64,000 bases of DNA from Roseibium sp. MMSF_3412 (GCF_030733265.1 NZ_JASHJI010000009.1:62001-126000), one strand, 5' to 3'. Numbered from the stretch's first letter, positions 29,814 to 38,723 are shown. Numbers and translations: made by a program. Notes: a model not told the origin generated them from the letters alone.

Positions 29814-31022
29814 TCAATCCAAACCGGAAACCCGGTGGATCGCGTCCTCACGTGCGAAAAGACCGGGCTTCAGATCCATTCCGAGCCCAGGTTTTTCATT
29901 CACCGAAATCATGCCGTTCTCGATAGGCGGCAGGTCGTCGACCAGATCCTGATACCAGTTGTAGTAAAAGCCCCGGGCAATTTCCTGCTCTCTGACATTC
30001 CTGAGACCAAGCGCCAGATGCGTTGAAACCGCGAGCGTGACCGGCCCGGAGCAATCGTGAAAGGCGACAGGACGCGCGCGCGCTTCTGCAAGAGCCGCAA
30101 TCTTCCGGGCAATGGTGACGCCGCCGGCCCAGGTGACATCAACAATCGGGGTTGAAATGTCGCCGTCCTCGATCAACGCCTTGAACTGGCCAAGGCTTGC
30201 GAGCGTTTCCCCGCCGGCAAAGGGCACCGGCGAACTCTCCGTCAGTTTCCGGATGTCCTCGGTCCGGTCCATCCACACCGGATCCTCGATCCAGTCGATA
30301 TCCAGAGGTTCCAGGACGTGTGCGATCTTCTTGGCCGCATTCAGGCTCCAGAGACCATGCAACTCCGCTTTCAGCCGCATCCTGTCGCCGTGGGCCTTAC
30401 GGATGTGTTCAAACGGCTCCAGCCCTTTTTTCAGATCCGCCAGTGAAATATCGATGCCGTCCGCTGCGCCTTCAGCGAGATCAAATGGCCAGATCTTCAT
30501 GGAAAAGATGCCCATCTCCATGAGGGAAGCGGCAACCTCTTCTGGATGGTTCAGGAAGCCATTGAGATCATCGTGGAGCACGCCGACACCGGACCTTTCG
30601 TCAGTCCCGAAATTGTCCGGCCTGACGGCTGCGGTCTTGGAAACATAGGCAGGGCCCGCACACGTATTGTAGACTGCGATCCGCTCACGTGTTCGTCCGC
30701 CCAAAAGGTCGACAAGCGGCACGCCTGCAGACCTGGCGGCAAGATCCCAGAGCGCAACGTCGACGGCGGCAACGGCCCTGATCTCGGCACCGGTTCCGGT
30801 GAAGCCGACGTAAGGCTGCATCTTCATGTTCAAAAACTCGATCCGGCGCGCGTCCTGGCCGAGAAGGATGGGAGCGATGCGGTCATGCACATCGGCTTCG
30901 CTGGGACCGGCGCCGAAATAGGTTTCGCCGAGCCCCGTCTGACCATCCGAGGTGCGAAGCAGCACCCACAGCAGATTGGGATGCTCTTCAAGGCGCAGGG
31001 TTTCAACGGCTACTATTTTCAA
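29814..31022 (-). CDS. Mandelate racemase/muconate lactonizing enzyme family protein
   Basis: A 402-residue enolase-superfamily enzyme. The N-terminal capping domain is followed by a barrel with the expected residues: Lys in FSMKIWPFD, acidic metal ligands in LKAELHGLWS, DWIEDPVW and FAGGETLA, and a His/Asp pair (VDVTWAGG; AFHDCSGP) typical of the mandelate-racemase subgroup. It probably dehydrates or epimerises an acid sugar or related carboxylate. No sugar-acid pathway genes are adjacent, so substrate is unknown. Confidence 0.88.
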   Translation of the reverse strand: MKIVAVETLRLEEHPNLLWVLLRTSDGQTGLGETYFGAGPSEADVHDRIAPILLGQDARRIEFLNMKMQPYVGFTGTGAEIRAVAAVDVALWDLAARSAGVPLVDLLGGRTRERIAVYNTCAGPAYVSKTAAVRPDNFGTDERSGVGVLHDDLNGFLNHPEEVAASLMEMGIFSMKIWPFDLAEGAADGIDISLADLKKGLEPFEHIRKAHGDRMRLKAELHGLWSLNAAKKIAHVLEPLDIDWIEDPVWMDRTEDIRKLTESSPVPFAGGETLASLGQFKALIEDGDISTPIVDVTWAGGVTIARKIAALAEARARPVAFHDCSGPVTLAVSTHLALGLRNVREQEIARGFYYNWYQDLVDDLPPIENGMISVNEKPGLGMDLKPGLFAREDAIHRVSGLD

Positions 31023-31251
31023 GGCACTGTCCTGTTCTCAAAAGAGGTTCAAATCCGATGCACTGACCCTGACAGTCGGAACACGAGAGCATTGTTGCAA
31101 AGTCCCGCCGCGTTGCAAGGCCGGTTGCGGCGATATCGGCTGGCATTCCGGGCGCGCGATAGCTACCTATTGAGTACGGGTGGCGTCTCGGCAGGGCCAC
31201 CGCGTGCCCAGAACACTTACCCGGTGGCTCTTGCGTGGCGAAGGACAAGCG

Positions 31252-32193
31252 ATGATACAAAGACGCGAACTCATGCTCGGCGCGATCGCTGCCGGAGGGA
31301 CAACGCTTCAGACCATGAAACACGCCCAGGCCACATCGGACAGCTCCGGCGGCACCGCAGATCGAAAGCCTTCCGACCGGTTTGCACTCGCTCTGGGAGG
31401 CGGTGCCGCAAAGGCATTCGCCCATATCCCGATCCTTGAGGGCCTTGATGAGCTCGGCGTCAAACCGGCCGAAATGGCAGGAACCTCAATGGGGTCGATC
31501 CTTGGCGGTCTTTATGCCGGTGGCATGTCCGGCGTTGAAATCCGGGAATTCGCGGTCGAGCTTTTCACGAAAAAAACCCAGCTCTTCCAGAAGCTCTTTC
31601 TGAAGGACGGCCGCACATGGTCGTCGCTGTTCAACGTGGTACGTCCCGCGATTATCGATCCGATCATTCTGTTCGAGACCGTCTTTCCCAACACCATGGC
31701 CGAAACCTTCTATGAACTTGAAATTCCGCTCAAGATCATCGCAACGGATTTCTACACCCAGTCTCAGGTCGTGCTTGAAGACGGCCAGTTGCTGCCGGCA
31801 ATTGCAGCCTCTTCAGCTCTGCCGATGCTGCTGACGCCCGTCGAGCTGGAGGGACGTGTTCTGATTGACGGTGGCTTTGTCAATCCGACGCCCTTTGATG
31901 TGTTTCAGAATAAGGATCTCCTGACCGTCGGCATCGACGTTACAGGCAGCGACTACTCACACAAGAGTGGCCTCCCAAGCGGTCTCGACACGTGGATCGG
32001 TTCATTTTCCATCACGCTGCATTCCCTTGTGGCCGCCAAGCTCGCATGCTCCCGGCCCGATCTCCTGATCGAGCCCCCGATCGGCAGGTTCAAGACGATG
32101 GATTTCTTCAAGATCGAAGACATTCTCAAGGCAGCGGAGCCCGCCAAGGACGTCTTCAAGAGGGAACTCGGAGCGCTTTTGGAGAAGACCTGA
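31252..32193 (+). CDS. Patatin-like phospholipase, probably exported
   Basis: A 313-residue protein from ATG 31252, which follows AAGGACAA; the frame extends to 31180 without support. The N-terminus IQRRELMLGAIAAGGTTL looks like a twin-arginine or Sec signal. The patatin core is complete: oxyanion loop LALGGGAAKAFAHI, nucleophile GTSMGS, and catalytic Asp in VLIDGGFVNP. It is expected to be a serine lipid hydrolase. It converges on the alpha/beta hydrolase gene with 2 bases between stops. Confidence 0.87.
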   Translation: MIQRRELMLGAIAAGGTTLQTMKHAQATSDSSGGTADRKPSDRFALALGGGAAKAFAHIPILEGLDELGVKPAEMAGTSMGSILGGLYAGGMSGVEIREFAVELFTKKTQLFQKLFLKDGRTWSSLFNVVRPAIIDPIILFETVFPNTMAETFYELEIPLKIIATDFYTQSQVVLEDGQLLPAIAASSALPMLLTPVELEGRVLIDGGFVNPTPFDVFQNKDLLTVGIDVTGSDYSHKSGLPSGLDTWIGSFSITLHSLVAAKLACSRPDLLIEPPIGRFKTMDFFKIEDILKAAEPAKDVFKRELGALLEKT

Positions 32194-32195
32194 GT

Positions 32196-33845
32196 TCAGA
32201 ACGCAGGGCCGCGTCTGGAGAAGATATCCTTGAGCTGGTCCGCACGCTCCTTTGACCAACCCTTCGGCTCCACGACAGCCGCCCATGCGTCAATGTAATC
32301 GGGCGCAACGTAATAGTGGCCGAACCTCGGCACATCGAGTGCGAACATGGAATCCAGCGCGAGCTGTAACATCGTCACCACGGGAAACCACGAGAGCCGC
32401 TCGGAAACATCCGGTGCGCGCGGCTGATTGAGCCAGGCCGGCGGGCGCACCGCGCTGTCGAATGTGAAATTGACAATAGGATCGCTGCCATAGTTCAAAA
32501 AGACGGCTCTGATCGGCCCCCAGGGCCGGTAATCACCGTCAAGGCCGCCATACTGATCCATGACGCGCACCAGCGAGCCATTGCCGAATGTCGGCCGCCA
32601 TGCCGGACTGTCTTCGTTCCTCTGATCGCGCACCTCGGTCCAGTACCTGGAAAAGAAAGGTGACCCTGCCCACATGGCTCCTTGGATCGGATCTCCCAGC
32701 ATGTCAAAGAGGGGGAGCGTCGCCTGGGAATTGAACGCACCCTGGCTGAGACCGTGGACATAGAACTGGGGCCGGCTGTCTTTCGGCAGCGTGGTCCAGT
32801 AGTCGTAAATCCTGTCGAACAGGGCCCGGGACTGGGCAACGCCGTAATCCGGATGCGCGAGCAGGGCGAGCATGCTGGTCAGGTAGGAATATTGCACGGA
32901 GACGGTCGCGACATCGCCGGCAAGCATGAAATCAAGCGTGTCATGTGCACCCGGGTCCATCCAGCCGGTGCCCACCGGTACCATTACGATGAGCACGGAC
33001 CGGTCGAACCCGCCGACGCGGATCAGCTCTTGAAGCGCCAGGTCAGCCCGCGCTTCCGCTGTATCAGCCGATCTGCGGCCAACATAAACGCGGACGGGTT
33101 CCAAAACGGGTCCGTCCTGAAATTCGGAGATTTCCGGAACACCCGGAGCTGATGCCACGAAATGGCGTCCCCAACGTCCCATCTCGTCCCACTTGACCAA
33201 CGAGGCCGGACTGCCCGTTTTAGAAGGGTCCTGCGGTTGCGCGATGTTCGGCTCGATCAGCACATCGGCCGCTTCGAACGATGCATCCGCCGCCCGAAGG
33301 GTGGACCGAACCAGCGCCCCGTCGATCAGTGCCCAGAAGAACCAGCCCACCAGGGCGATCGAAAGAACCACGCCGACCTTCTGGGGCACGATCCGGTCAA
33401 GTTGACGGGCAACGAACCGTCTGAGCACACCGGCCAGTCTGAAGCCCGCCCAGAAGCCCAGAAACATCAGTCCGCCAACGGCAAAAATGAAAAAGGGTGC
33501 GGCTGTATCGAGCGGCGGCAGATCAACCGCAGTGCGGGTGGCATTTTGCCAGGAGGCGGCCTTTGACAGGGAGTAGACAAGGATGCCGGTGCTCATGAGG
33601 AGCGCCGTGGCCCACCAGACCCACAAGAAACGACCCTTGATGTCCGGAATTTCCATGTAGCGCCAAAGAGCGCGGACCAGCAGCGCGACTTCGTAGCCGA
33701 GACTGGCCGCAACGGCCGCGAGCGCGGCCTGTATCATCGGATCCCGCGGCATCAGGGACGGCGTGAGGGATGCCCCGAAGCAGCTTACCGCAACAACAAG
33801 AGCGGTCGCCGACAGTCCGTTCCGAATGACCTGCACAAACCCCAT
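32196..33845 (-). CDS. Membrane-anchored alpha/beta hydrolase (PF10081/PF15420 type)
   Basis: A 549-residue protein. The N-terminal 200 residues hold about four transmembrane segments (VRNGL-type start, ATALLMSTGILVYSL, FFIFAVGGLMFLGFWAG, VGVVLSIALVGWFFWALI), and the C-terminal half is a hydrolase domain with VYVGRRSADTAEARADLAL and the nucleophile elbow YVHGLSQGAFNS (Ser). The substrate of this family is unknown; a lipid or ester at the membrane is plausible. Confidence 0.85.
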   Translation of the reverse strand: MGFVQVIRNGLSATALVVAVSCFGASLTPSLMPRDPMIQAALAAVAASLGYEVALLVRALWRYMEIPDIKGRFLWVWWATALLMSTGILVYSLSKAASWQNATRTAVDLPPLDTAAPFFIFAVGGLMFLGFWAGFRLAGVLRRFVARQLDRIVPQKVGVVLSIALVGWFFWALIDGALVRSTLRAADASFEAADVLIEPNIAQPQDPSKTGSPASLVKWDEMGRWGRHFVASAPGVPEISEFQDGPVLEPVRVYVGRRSADTAEARADLALQELIRVGGFDRSVLIVMVPVGTGWMDPGAHDTLDFMLAGDVATVSVQYSYLTSMLALLAHPDYGVAQSRALFDRIYDYWTTLPKDSRPQFYVHGLSQGAFNSQATLPLFDMLGDPIQGAMWAGSPFFSRYWTEVRDQRNEDSPAWRPTFGNGSLVRVMDQYGGLDGDYRPWGPIRAVFLNYGSDPIVNFTFDSAVRPPAWLNQPRAPDVSERLSWFPVVTMLQLALDSMFALDVPRFGHYYVAPDYIDAWAAVVEPKGWSKERADQLKDIFSRRGPAF

Positions 33846-33948
33846 GTCTTTCCCGGTCCCAAATCACGCATGTGACGGATGATCCCAAGGAATGAGCACG
33901 ACAGATGCGCTCTTGTCTATCGAGTTTTTGCGAAGGCGCCGTGCGACC

Positions 33949-33975
33949 CCGGGTGGAAACGGGTTTTCCACCCGG
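33949..33975 (-). terminator. Perfect hairpin just past the ureohydrolase operon
   Basis: CCGGGTGGAAA, 5-base loop, TTTCCACCCGG, an 11-base-pair stem 12 bases beyond the last stop of the minus-strand operon. There is no U-run, so it may be a weak terminator or 3' stabiliser. Confidence 0.55.
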
Positions 33976-33987
33976 AATCGGTTGAAG

Positions 33988-34200
33988 TCAGTGCTTTTGG
34001 GACCGACGTCTTGAAGAGCGCACCTTCAGGAGGCCGAACCCGAGCACGATCGCACCGGCGACCAGCGCCAGGTGAAACGGAGAACTCAGAAGATGCTGAA
34101 CGGCTTCGGACCAGCCCGAGACCTCGTGGTGGTCACCCGGATGTGCCAGGGCAGGGGATGCGATCAGGGAAAGGGCCGTTGCGGTGACGAGGTGTTTCAT
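33988..34200 (-). CDS. Small exported/membrane protein with His-rich mature N-terminus
   Basis: A 70-residue protein: a signal peptide (MKHLVTATALSLIASPALA), then HPGDHHEVSGWSEAVQHLL and one C-terminal transmembrane helix (LALVAGAIVLGFGLL) with a basic tail. Such small 'ALAHPGHH' proteins occur near nickel or urease/HupE-type loci and resemble the DUF6732-type group; that assignment is tentative. It overlaps the His-rich gene by 4 bases, so it is translated with the ureohydrolase operon. A role in periplasmic metal supply is inference. Confidence 0.65.
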   Translation of the reverse strand: MKHLVTATALSLIASPALAHPGDHHEVSGWSEAVQHLLSSPFHLALVAGAIVLGFGLLKVRSSRRRSQKH

Positions 34201-34679
34201 TCTGCGATGTCTCCTGTTTTCAGTCTGTTCGTGAGGATATCGATCAAGTCCATGTCGAGACGCTCGGTCAGCGAAACGTAGGTGAACGTCATGGTTTCGC
34301 GTTCCGAAACCATCGTACCTGGGAACGGCATGTAGACCAGTTCACGCGAGGCAAAGGCCGGGGAGGCGGTGCCTATCTGCCAGTTGGAAACGATCTTTGC
34401 ATCGACGAGGTGCTGAACAAGACCATCCTTGCCGGCCTGATGAAAAGGAACACCTGCCAGTCTCAGGTAGCTCGTCTTGTCTTCAGCTGACCGGAACCCG
34501 TCGATGAAGCTTGTGGCAAGGGCCTGCAGTTCGTCGGCCCGTTCGGCGTCGGACGCACCGTGGACATGCGAGTGGAGATGATCCGCGCCCACGTGATTGT
34601 GGCCATGGTGGTGATGATGATGATCGTGATCGTGGTGATGGTGATCATGACTGCGGGTGTGATGATGATCATGCGGCAT
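34197..34679 (-). CDS. Extremely His-rich N-terminal protein, candidate metal chaperone
   Basis: A 160-residue soluble protein. It starts 4 bases after the ureohydrolase stop, with a GGGGTAAG site. The first 40 residues contain about 22 His and several Asp (clusters such as HDHHHHDHDHHHHHH), a nickel/zinc-binding tail like those of UreE, HypB or SlyD. The remaining 120 residues (ELQALATSFIDGFRSAEDKT ... MDLIDILTNRLKTGD) match no family I recognise; they are not a GTPase, since no P-loop is present. Operon position suggests it delivers or stores metal for the ureohydrolase. It overlaps the small membrane-protein gene by ATGA. Confidence 0.75.
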   Translation of the reverse strand: MPHDHHHTRSHDHHHHDHDHHHHHHGHNHVGADHLHSHVHGASDAERADELQALATSFIDGFRSAEDKTSYLRLAGVPFHQAGKDGLVQHLVDAKIVSNWQIGTASPAFASRELVYMPFPGTMVSERETMTFTYVSLTERLDMDLIDILTNRLKTGDIAE

Positions 34680-34683
34680 CGGC

Positions 34684-35922
34684 TTACCCCACATCCGGAC
34701 CGGCCGGGATCGAAACCGGCTTGTCGATGATCGACTTGTGAGAACCCATCTTGCCGTGGGAAACGAGCGTGCCGAGCACGTCGACGATGACGCGCGTTGC
34801 CAGCAACGCGGTTATATCGGAACAATCGTAAGGCGGTGAAACCTCGACCACTTCAAGCCCGCAAATGCCTTCCTTTGCAACAAGAGAAACGAGTTCCAGC
34901 GCTTCTCTTGGCAAGAAGCCGCCCGGCTCCGGCCAGCCGGTTCCCGGCACGAAGCCGCAATCGACACTGTCGATATCGAAGGAAATATAGACGGCATCGG
35001 CGTCCTGCCAGGCAAGCTCCAGCGCCCGCGCGGCTGTCTCTGCAAGGCCGAGTTCTTCCACGTCTCGCATGGTGAAGATGTTGGTGTTGCGCTCGCGGGC
35101 AACCTCGACACCTTCGCGGGGCACCTGCCAGCCGCCGATGCCGATCTGGACCAGGTTCACCGCCGGCACATTCACCAGGTCCGTTGCGTGGAACCAGGGG
35201 GTTGTGTGCATGCGCTCGTCGAGATCTTTTTCCTGGATATCGATATGCCGGTCGAAGTGAACGATGCCGATCCGTTTGGACGTGCATTCGGCAATGCCGC
35301 GCACGCATGGGAAACCGATGGAATGATCGCCGCCGATCATGATTGGCAGGGCACCGGACGAGGCGACATGGGAAACCGCGCGTGTGATCTGGTCAAAGGT
35401 CTTTTCGATATTCGCCGGGATGGTGAAAATGTCGCCGACATCGCACAGCGTCATCTGTTCGCGCAGATCGACACCCATTTCATAGTTGTAGGGTGTGTAG
35501 AGCGCTGAAATCTTGCGAACGCCCTGCGGACCGAAGCGTGTTCCCGGCCGGTATGTCGTCCCACCGTCGAAGGGAATGCCGATGATGGCCGCATCATAAG
35601 CACCGACCTGGGTCACGTCTTCCACGTAAGGTGCCTTCAGAAACGTGTTGATGCCCGCATAGTGCGGCAGTTCTCCGCGTGCAAAGGTCGGGATCGATTT
35701 GTCGGTCAGGCTGTCCGAACCGGTAAGGCCCATGCGCAGGGCCCATGCCTTTTCCTTTTCCCAGGCGGCGCTCGGCAACGTGCCTTCCTTTTCGGCGGAC
35801 TTCCAGCCGCGCAGTTGCAGCTTGTCGAAATCGGGATGGTGATGCCGTTCGGTGGGCCGCCGTGTGGCGGTCCCGGCAGCCTTGTGCCGTGTCGTCGGAC
35901 CGGAAGGATCAAAGATGGTCAT
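34684..35922 (-). CDS. Ureohydrolase, probable nickel-dependent guanidine hydrolase (agmatinase-family)
   Basis: A 412-residue arginase/agmatinase-superfamily enzyme. Binuclear metal ligands are all visible: H200 (GGDHS), D224/H226/D228 (HFDRHID), D316/D318 (SFDID). It differs from ordinary agmatinases by a long N-terminal extension (about 100 residues before IIGIPFDGG), by HFDRHID where HFDAHTD is usual, and by Trp330 in GTGWPEPGG where GTGTPEPGG is usual. Known guanidine hydrolases (Sll1077 type) belong to this superfamily, need nickel and also have an extended N-terminus. The guanidine-I riboswitch at the head of the operon, the ABC importer and the His-rich neighbour all point to guanidine as substrate (products urea and ammonia). 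Agmatine or another guanidino compound remains possible. Confidence 0.85.
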   Translation of the reverse strand: MTIFDPSGPTTRHKAAGTATRRPTERHHHPDFDKLQLRGWKSAEKEGTLPSAAWEKEKAWALRMGLTGSDSLTDKSIPTFARGELPHYAGINTFLKAPYVEDVTQVGAYDAAIIGIPFDGGTTYRPGTRFGPQGVRKISALYTPYNYEMGVDLREQMTLCDVGDIFTIPANIEKTFDQITRAVSHVASSGALPIMIGGDHSIGFPCVRGIAECTSKRIGIVHFDRHIDIQEKDLDERMHTTPWFHATDLVNVPAVNLVQIGIGGWQVPREGVEVARERNTNIFTMRDVEELGLAETAARALELAWQDADAVYISFDIDSVDCGFVPGTGWPEPGGFLPREALELVSLVAKEGICGLEVVEVSPPYDCSDITALLATRVIVDVLGTLVSHGKMGSHKSIIDKPVSIPAGPDVG

Positions 35923-35931
35923 GGACGTTCC

Positions 35932-36765
35932 TCATGAGGGGTTGGTTTGTGAATTGTTGACTGGATTGCGGTATGCGCCGGCACCAATGGTTTCGGCGAT
36001 GTCGTCCGGCTGAACCGCCGTGTCGGATATCTCGGGAGCTTCGAGCGGCAAGTCGTAGGTGATCGTCGCCCCGAATGCTTCCGGTGCCTGCGGGTCGTGC
36101 CGGATCTTGTCGAAGACAAGCAGCCGCGTGCCCAGCTTGAAGGCCTCGTGAATGTCGTGGGTCACCATGAAGATGGTCATGCCGAGTTCGCGCCAGAGAT
36201 TGAGAAGCAACTCGTGCATGTCCAGCCGGATGCCCGGATCGAGCGCGCCGAACGGTTCGTCCAGCAAGAGAATGCTGGGTTTCTTGATCAATGCCTGTGC
36301 GATCGCAAGACGCTGCTGCATTCCGCCGGAGAGCTGTGCCGGATAGCGGTCGGCGGCAGCGGAAAGCCCGATCCGCTCGAGCAGGTCTTCGATGTCCGAC
36401 AGGGCTGCCTGCTTCCGCGAGCCGAACAGCTTCCCCGCAAGACGCGAGGTCTGGAACTCCTGGGCCAGGATAAGGTTCTCGGCAACGGTAAGGTGCGTGA
36501 ACACAGAATATTTCTGAAAAACGATACCCCGGTCGGGTGTCGGTTCCTCGGGAAGATCATTACCGTCCAGTTGAATCGATCCACGGGTCGGATGCTCCTG
36601 AGAGAGCAGCATGCGCAGGAAGGTGGATTTGCCGCAGCCGGACGCACCGACGATCGTGCAAAAGGCACCTGCCTCGACATCAAGATCGACACGTTCGAGC
36701 ACCGGCGTGCCGTCGTAGAATTTGGAAACACTCTTTACGGAGAGTTTGCAAGGAGGCGTCGTCAT
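35932..36765 (-). CDS. ABC transporter ATPase (nitrate/taurine type), probable guanidine importer
   Basis: A 277-residue SsuB/TauB-like ATPase. Walker A GASGCGKST, Q-loop IVFQKYSVF, signature LSGGMQQRL, Walker B ILLLDEPFGALDP, switch His in MVTHDIHEA. The start ATG at 36765 overlaps the permease stop by ATGA; the much longer frame reaching 37371 is antisense noise joined to it. It lies 9 bases upstream of the ureohydrolase start. Specificity comes from the riboswitch context. Confidence 0.92.
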   Translation of the reverse strand: MTTPPCKLSVKSVSKFYDGTPVLERVDLDVEAGAFCTIVGASGCGKSTFLRMLLSQEHPTRGSIQLDGNDLPEEPTPDRGIVFQKYSVFTHLTVAENLILAQEFQTSRLAGKLFGSRKQAALSDIEDLLERIGLSAAADRYPAQLSGGMQQRLAIAQALIKKPSILLLDEPFGALDPGIRLDMHELLLNLWRELGMTIFMVTHDIHEAFKLGTRLLVFDKIRHDPQAPEAFGATITYDLPLEAPEISDTAVQPDDIAETIGAGAYRNPVNNSQTNPS

Positions 36766-37583
36766 AGCGCGTCGCTCCCCAAGTGATGCCAGCGGAAGGC
36801 GCGTCTGGAAATCAGCAGGAGCAGCCTGTCGAGAAGAAAGGCGAGGAGGGTGATCCACACGACATAAGGCAGGATCACGTCCATGGCGAGATAACGCCGG
36901 ACAAGAAAGATCCGGTATCCGAGACCGGTTGTCGACGCGATGGCCTCGGCCGAGATCAGGAAGATCCACGCAGGCACAAGACCCAGCCGGAGCGCCGTGA
37001 TCAGCTTGGGAAGAACCTGGGGCAGGACAAGCCGCGTGATCATCTGCCAGACCGACGCGCCGAGCGTTTCCGCCTTGATGATCATCTCGCGCGGGATATC
37101 GAGAACTGCCTGGGCGGTCGAGCGGATCATGACCGGAGCGGTTCCGATCACGATCAGCGCAATCTTGGCAACCTCTCCAAGGCCGAAGGTGATGAAGAGG
37201 ATCGGCAGGATCGTGATTGGCGGGATCAGGGAGAATGTCGCCAGGTAAGGGGCAAGCGTGCTTCTCACGTGCGGAATGAAACCGATCGCAATCCCGAGAC
37301 ACAGGGCCAGCAGTGTCGAAACGGCCATCCCGGTTCCAAGCCGCCACAGGCTGTCGAACGTGTCGACCCACAAGAGAAGATCACCGGACCGCCGGTCGGG
37401 AACGGCCGCCATGCGCCAGAACGCTTCGCCCATGCGCTCGATCGAAGGCAGCAGCTTGTCGGCAGGATTTTCCAGCCGCCGGTAATGGCTTGCGATCGCA
37501 TATGTGACGATCGTCGCGACGAACGGCACCATGCCGAGGGCAAGGGCGGTCACCCGGGACGGTCTGCGGTTGATAATGCGCAT
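36762..37583 (-). CDS. ABC transporter permease (nitrate/taurine type), probable guanidine importer
   Basis: A 273-residue inner-membrane permease with about six helices (SRVTALALGMVPFVATIVTY; FSLIPPITILPILFITFG). It has the EAA-type coupling loop AETLGASVWQMITRLVLPQVLP that binds the ATPase. An AAGGA site precedes the ATG. A perfect hairpin separates it from the binding-protein gene. Confidence 0.92.
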   Translation of the reverse strand: MRIINRRPSRVTALALGMVPFVATIVTYAIASHYRRLENPADKLLPSIERMGEAFWRMAAVPDRRSGDLLLWVDTFDSLWRLGTGMAVSTLLALCLGIAIGFIPHVRSTLAPYLATFSLIPPITILPILFITFGLGEVAKIALIVIGTAPVMIRSTAQAVLDIPREMIIKAETLGASVWQMITRLVLPQVLPKLITALRLGLVPAWIFLISAEAIASTTGLGYRIFLVRRYLAMDVILPYVVWITLLAFLLDRLLLLISRRAFRWHHLGSDAL

Positions 37584-37610
37584 GGGAGGTCCTTGCAGCG
37601 AGCGGTCAGG

Positions 37611-37635
37611 TGACCCGGCCCCGACGGCCGGGTCA
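37611..37635 (-). repeat. Intercistronic hairpin between binding-protein and permease genes
   Basis: TGACCCGGCC, loop CCGAC, GGCCGGGTCA: a perfect 10-base-pair stem with no U-run, 17 bases after the binding-protein stop. Such elements often protect upstream mRNA and lower expression of the downstream permease. Confidence 0.6.
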
Positions 37636-37652
37636 TTGTCGGTGCGGACCGC

Positions 37653-38723
37653 TTAGAGCGCGCCGTCCACTGCCATTTGCATGAAACTCGGGTCGAACCG
37701 GAGTTTCACATTGTTCGCATCGCCGTAGATCGAGCCGTCAGCGAAAGCCACTCCGACGAATTCCGGGCTCGGCGCGCCTTCACCCAGAATGCCCTTGTCG
37801 AAGAGAAACTCGGCAACGAATTTCATCGTGGCCGGCAGTTCGGCCGCCTTGGTGAATTCGACGGCCTCGGCAGGCGTGTAGAACATTTTGGTTGTCGCCA
37901 GCTGCGCGTCATAGCCGGCAAGGTCCGTGCCCGACGCTTCTGCCATGGCCGTGCGTGCGGCAATCCCTTCTTCGCTGTCGGACGACATGATCGACATCAG
38001 CTCATACCAGGCACCGACAAGCGCCTTACCGAAGGCAGGATTGTCGGCAAGCGTTTCGGTGTTGACCATCATGACATCGATGATTTCGCCGGGAATTCCG
38101 GCGCTGTCGAAAACCTTGGTGGCATTGGGCTGCGCCTCGATTTCCGAAAGCAGCGGGTTCCAGGTCACGACGGAAGTCACGTCCGCTGTCGCATAGGCGG
38201 CAATCATGTCGGCGTCCGACGTGTTGACCACTGTCAGGTCTTTCTCGGCCAATCCCACCGTGTCGAGCGCACGGGCGAGAAGGTAGTGAGAGACCGACAG
38301 TTCGACGAGGTTGACGGTCTGCCCCTTGATGTCGGCAAGCTCGGCCTTGTCTTTCAGGATGATGCCGTCATTGCCGTTGGAATAGTCGCCGACAATCAGC
38401 GCGGTCGTGTCGACACCGCCACCGGCAGGGATCGACAATGCGTCCATGTTGGTCATGGAGCAGCCGTCATATTCACCGGCCGTATACTGGTTGATGGATT
38501 CGACGTAGTCGTTGATCTGCACGATCTCCACGTCGATCTCGTATTTGTCGGCCCATTTCTTCATGATACCGCTGTCTTGAAGATAGCCCCAGGGCATCCA
38601 GCCGACATAAATGGACCAGCAGACCTTGAAGTCTTTCTTTTCTTCGGCCTGAACCGATGCAACGGACAGCGGCATTGTCAACGCAGCCGCGAGGAGGGAA
38701 GCTTTGGCTATGGATTTCAACAT
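37653..38723 (-). CDS. ABC transporter substrate-binding protein (NMT1/SsuA-like), probable guanidine binder
   Basis: A 356-residue periplasmic protein with a signal peptide (SIAKASLLAAALTMPLSVAS, cut near VQAEE). The mature part opens FKVCWSIYVGWMPWGYLQ, then INDYVESINQYTAGEYDGC and DALSIPAGGGVDT, as in nitrate/sulfonate/taurine-type binding proteins; the aromatic, acidic N-terminal segment would suit a small cation. It is the first gene after the guanidine-I leader; GGAGA precedes the ATG. Ligand assignment depends on the riboswitch. Confidence 0.9.
   Translation of the reverse strand: MLKSIAKASLLAAALTMPLSVASVQAEEKKDFKVCWSIYVGWMPWGYLQDSGIMKKWADKYEIDVEIVQINDYVESINQYTAGEYDGCSMTNMDALSIPAGGGVDTTALIVGDYSNGNDGIILKDKAELADIKGQTVNLVELSVSHYLLARALDTVGLAEKDLTVVNTSDADMIAAYATADVTSVVTWNPLLSEIEAQPNATKVFDSAGIPGEIIDVMMVNTETLADNPAFGKALVGAWYELMSIMSSDSEEGIAARTAMAEASGTDLAGYDAQLATTKMFYTPAEAVEFTKAAELPATMKFVAEFLFDKGILGEGAPSPEFVGVAFADGSIYGDANNVKLRFDPSFMQMAVDGAL

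Noticed and set aside
34684-35922. Plain agmatinase (speB) call for the ureohydrolase
   Set aside because: Extended N-terminus, HFDRHID and GTGWPEPGG variants, and a guanidine-I leader argue against ordinary agmatinase; no putrescine or arginine decarboxylase genes are nearby.
36766-37371. Upstream extension of the ABC ATPase frame
   Set aside because: Covers the permease gene in another frame; ATG 36765 with ATGA overlap is the true start.
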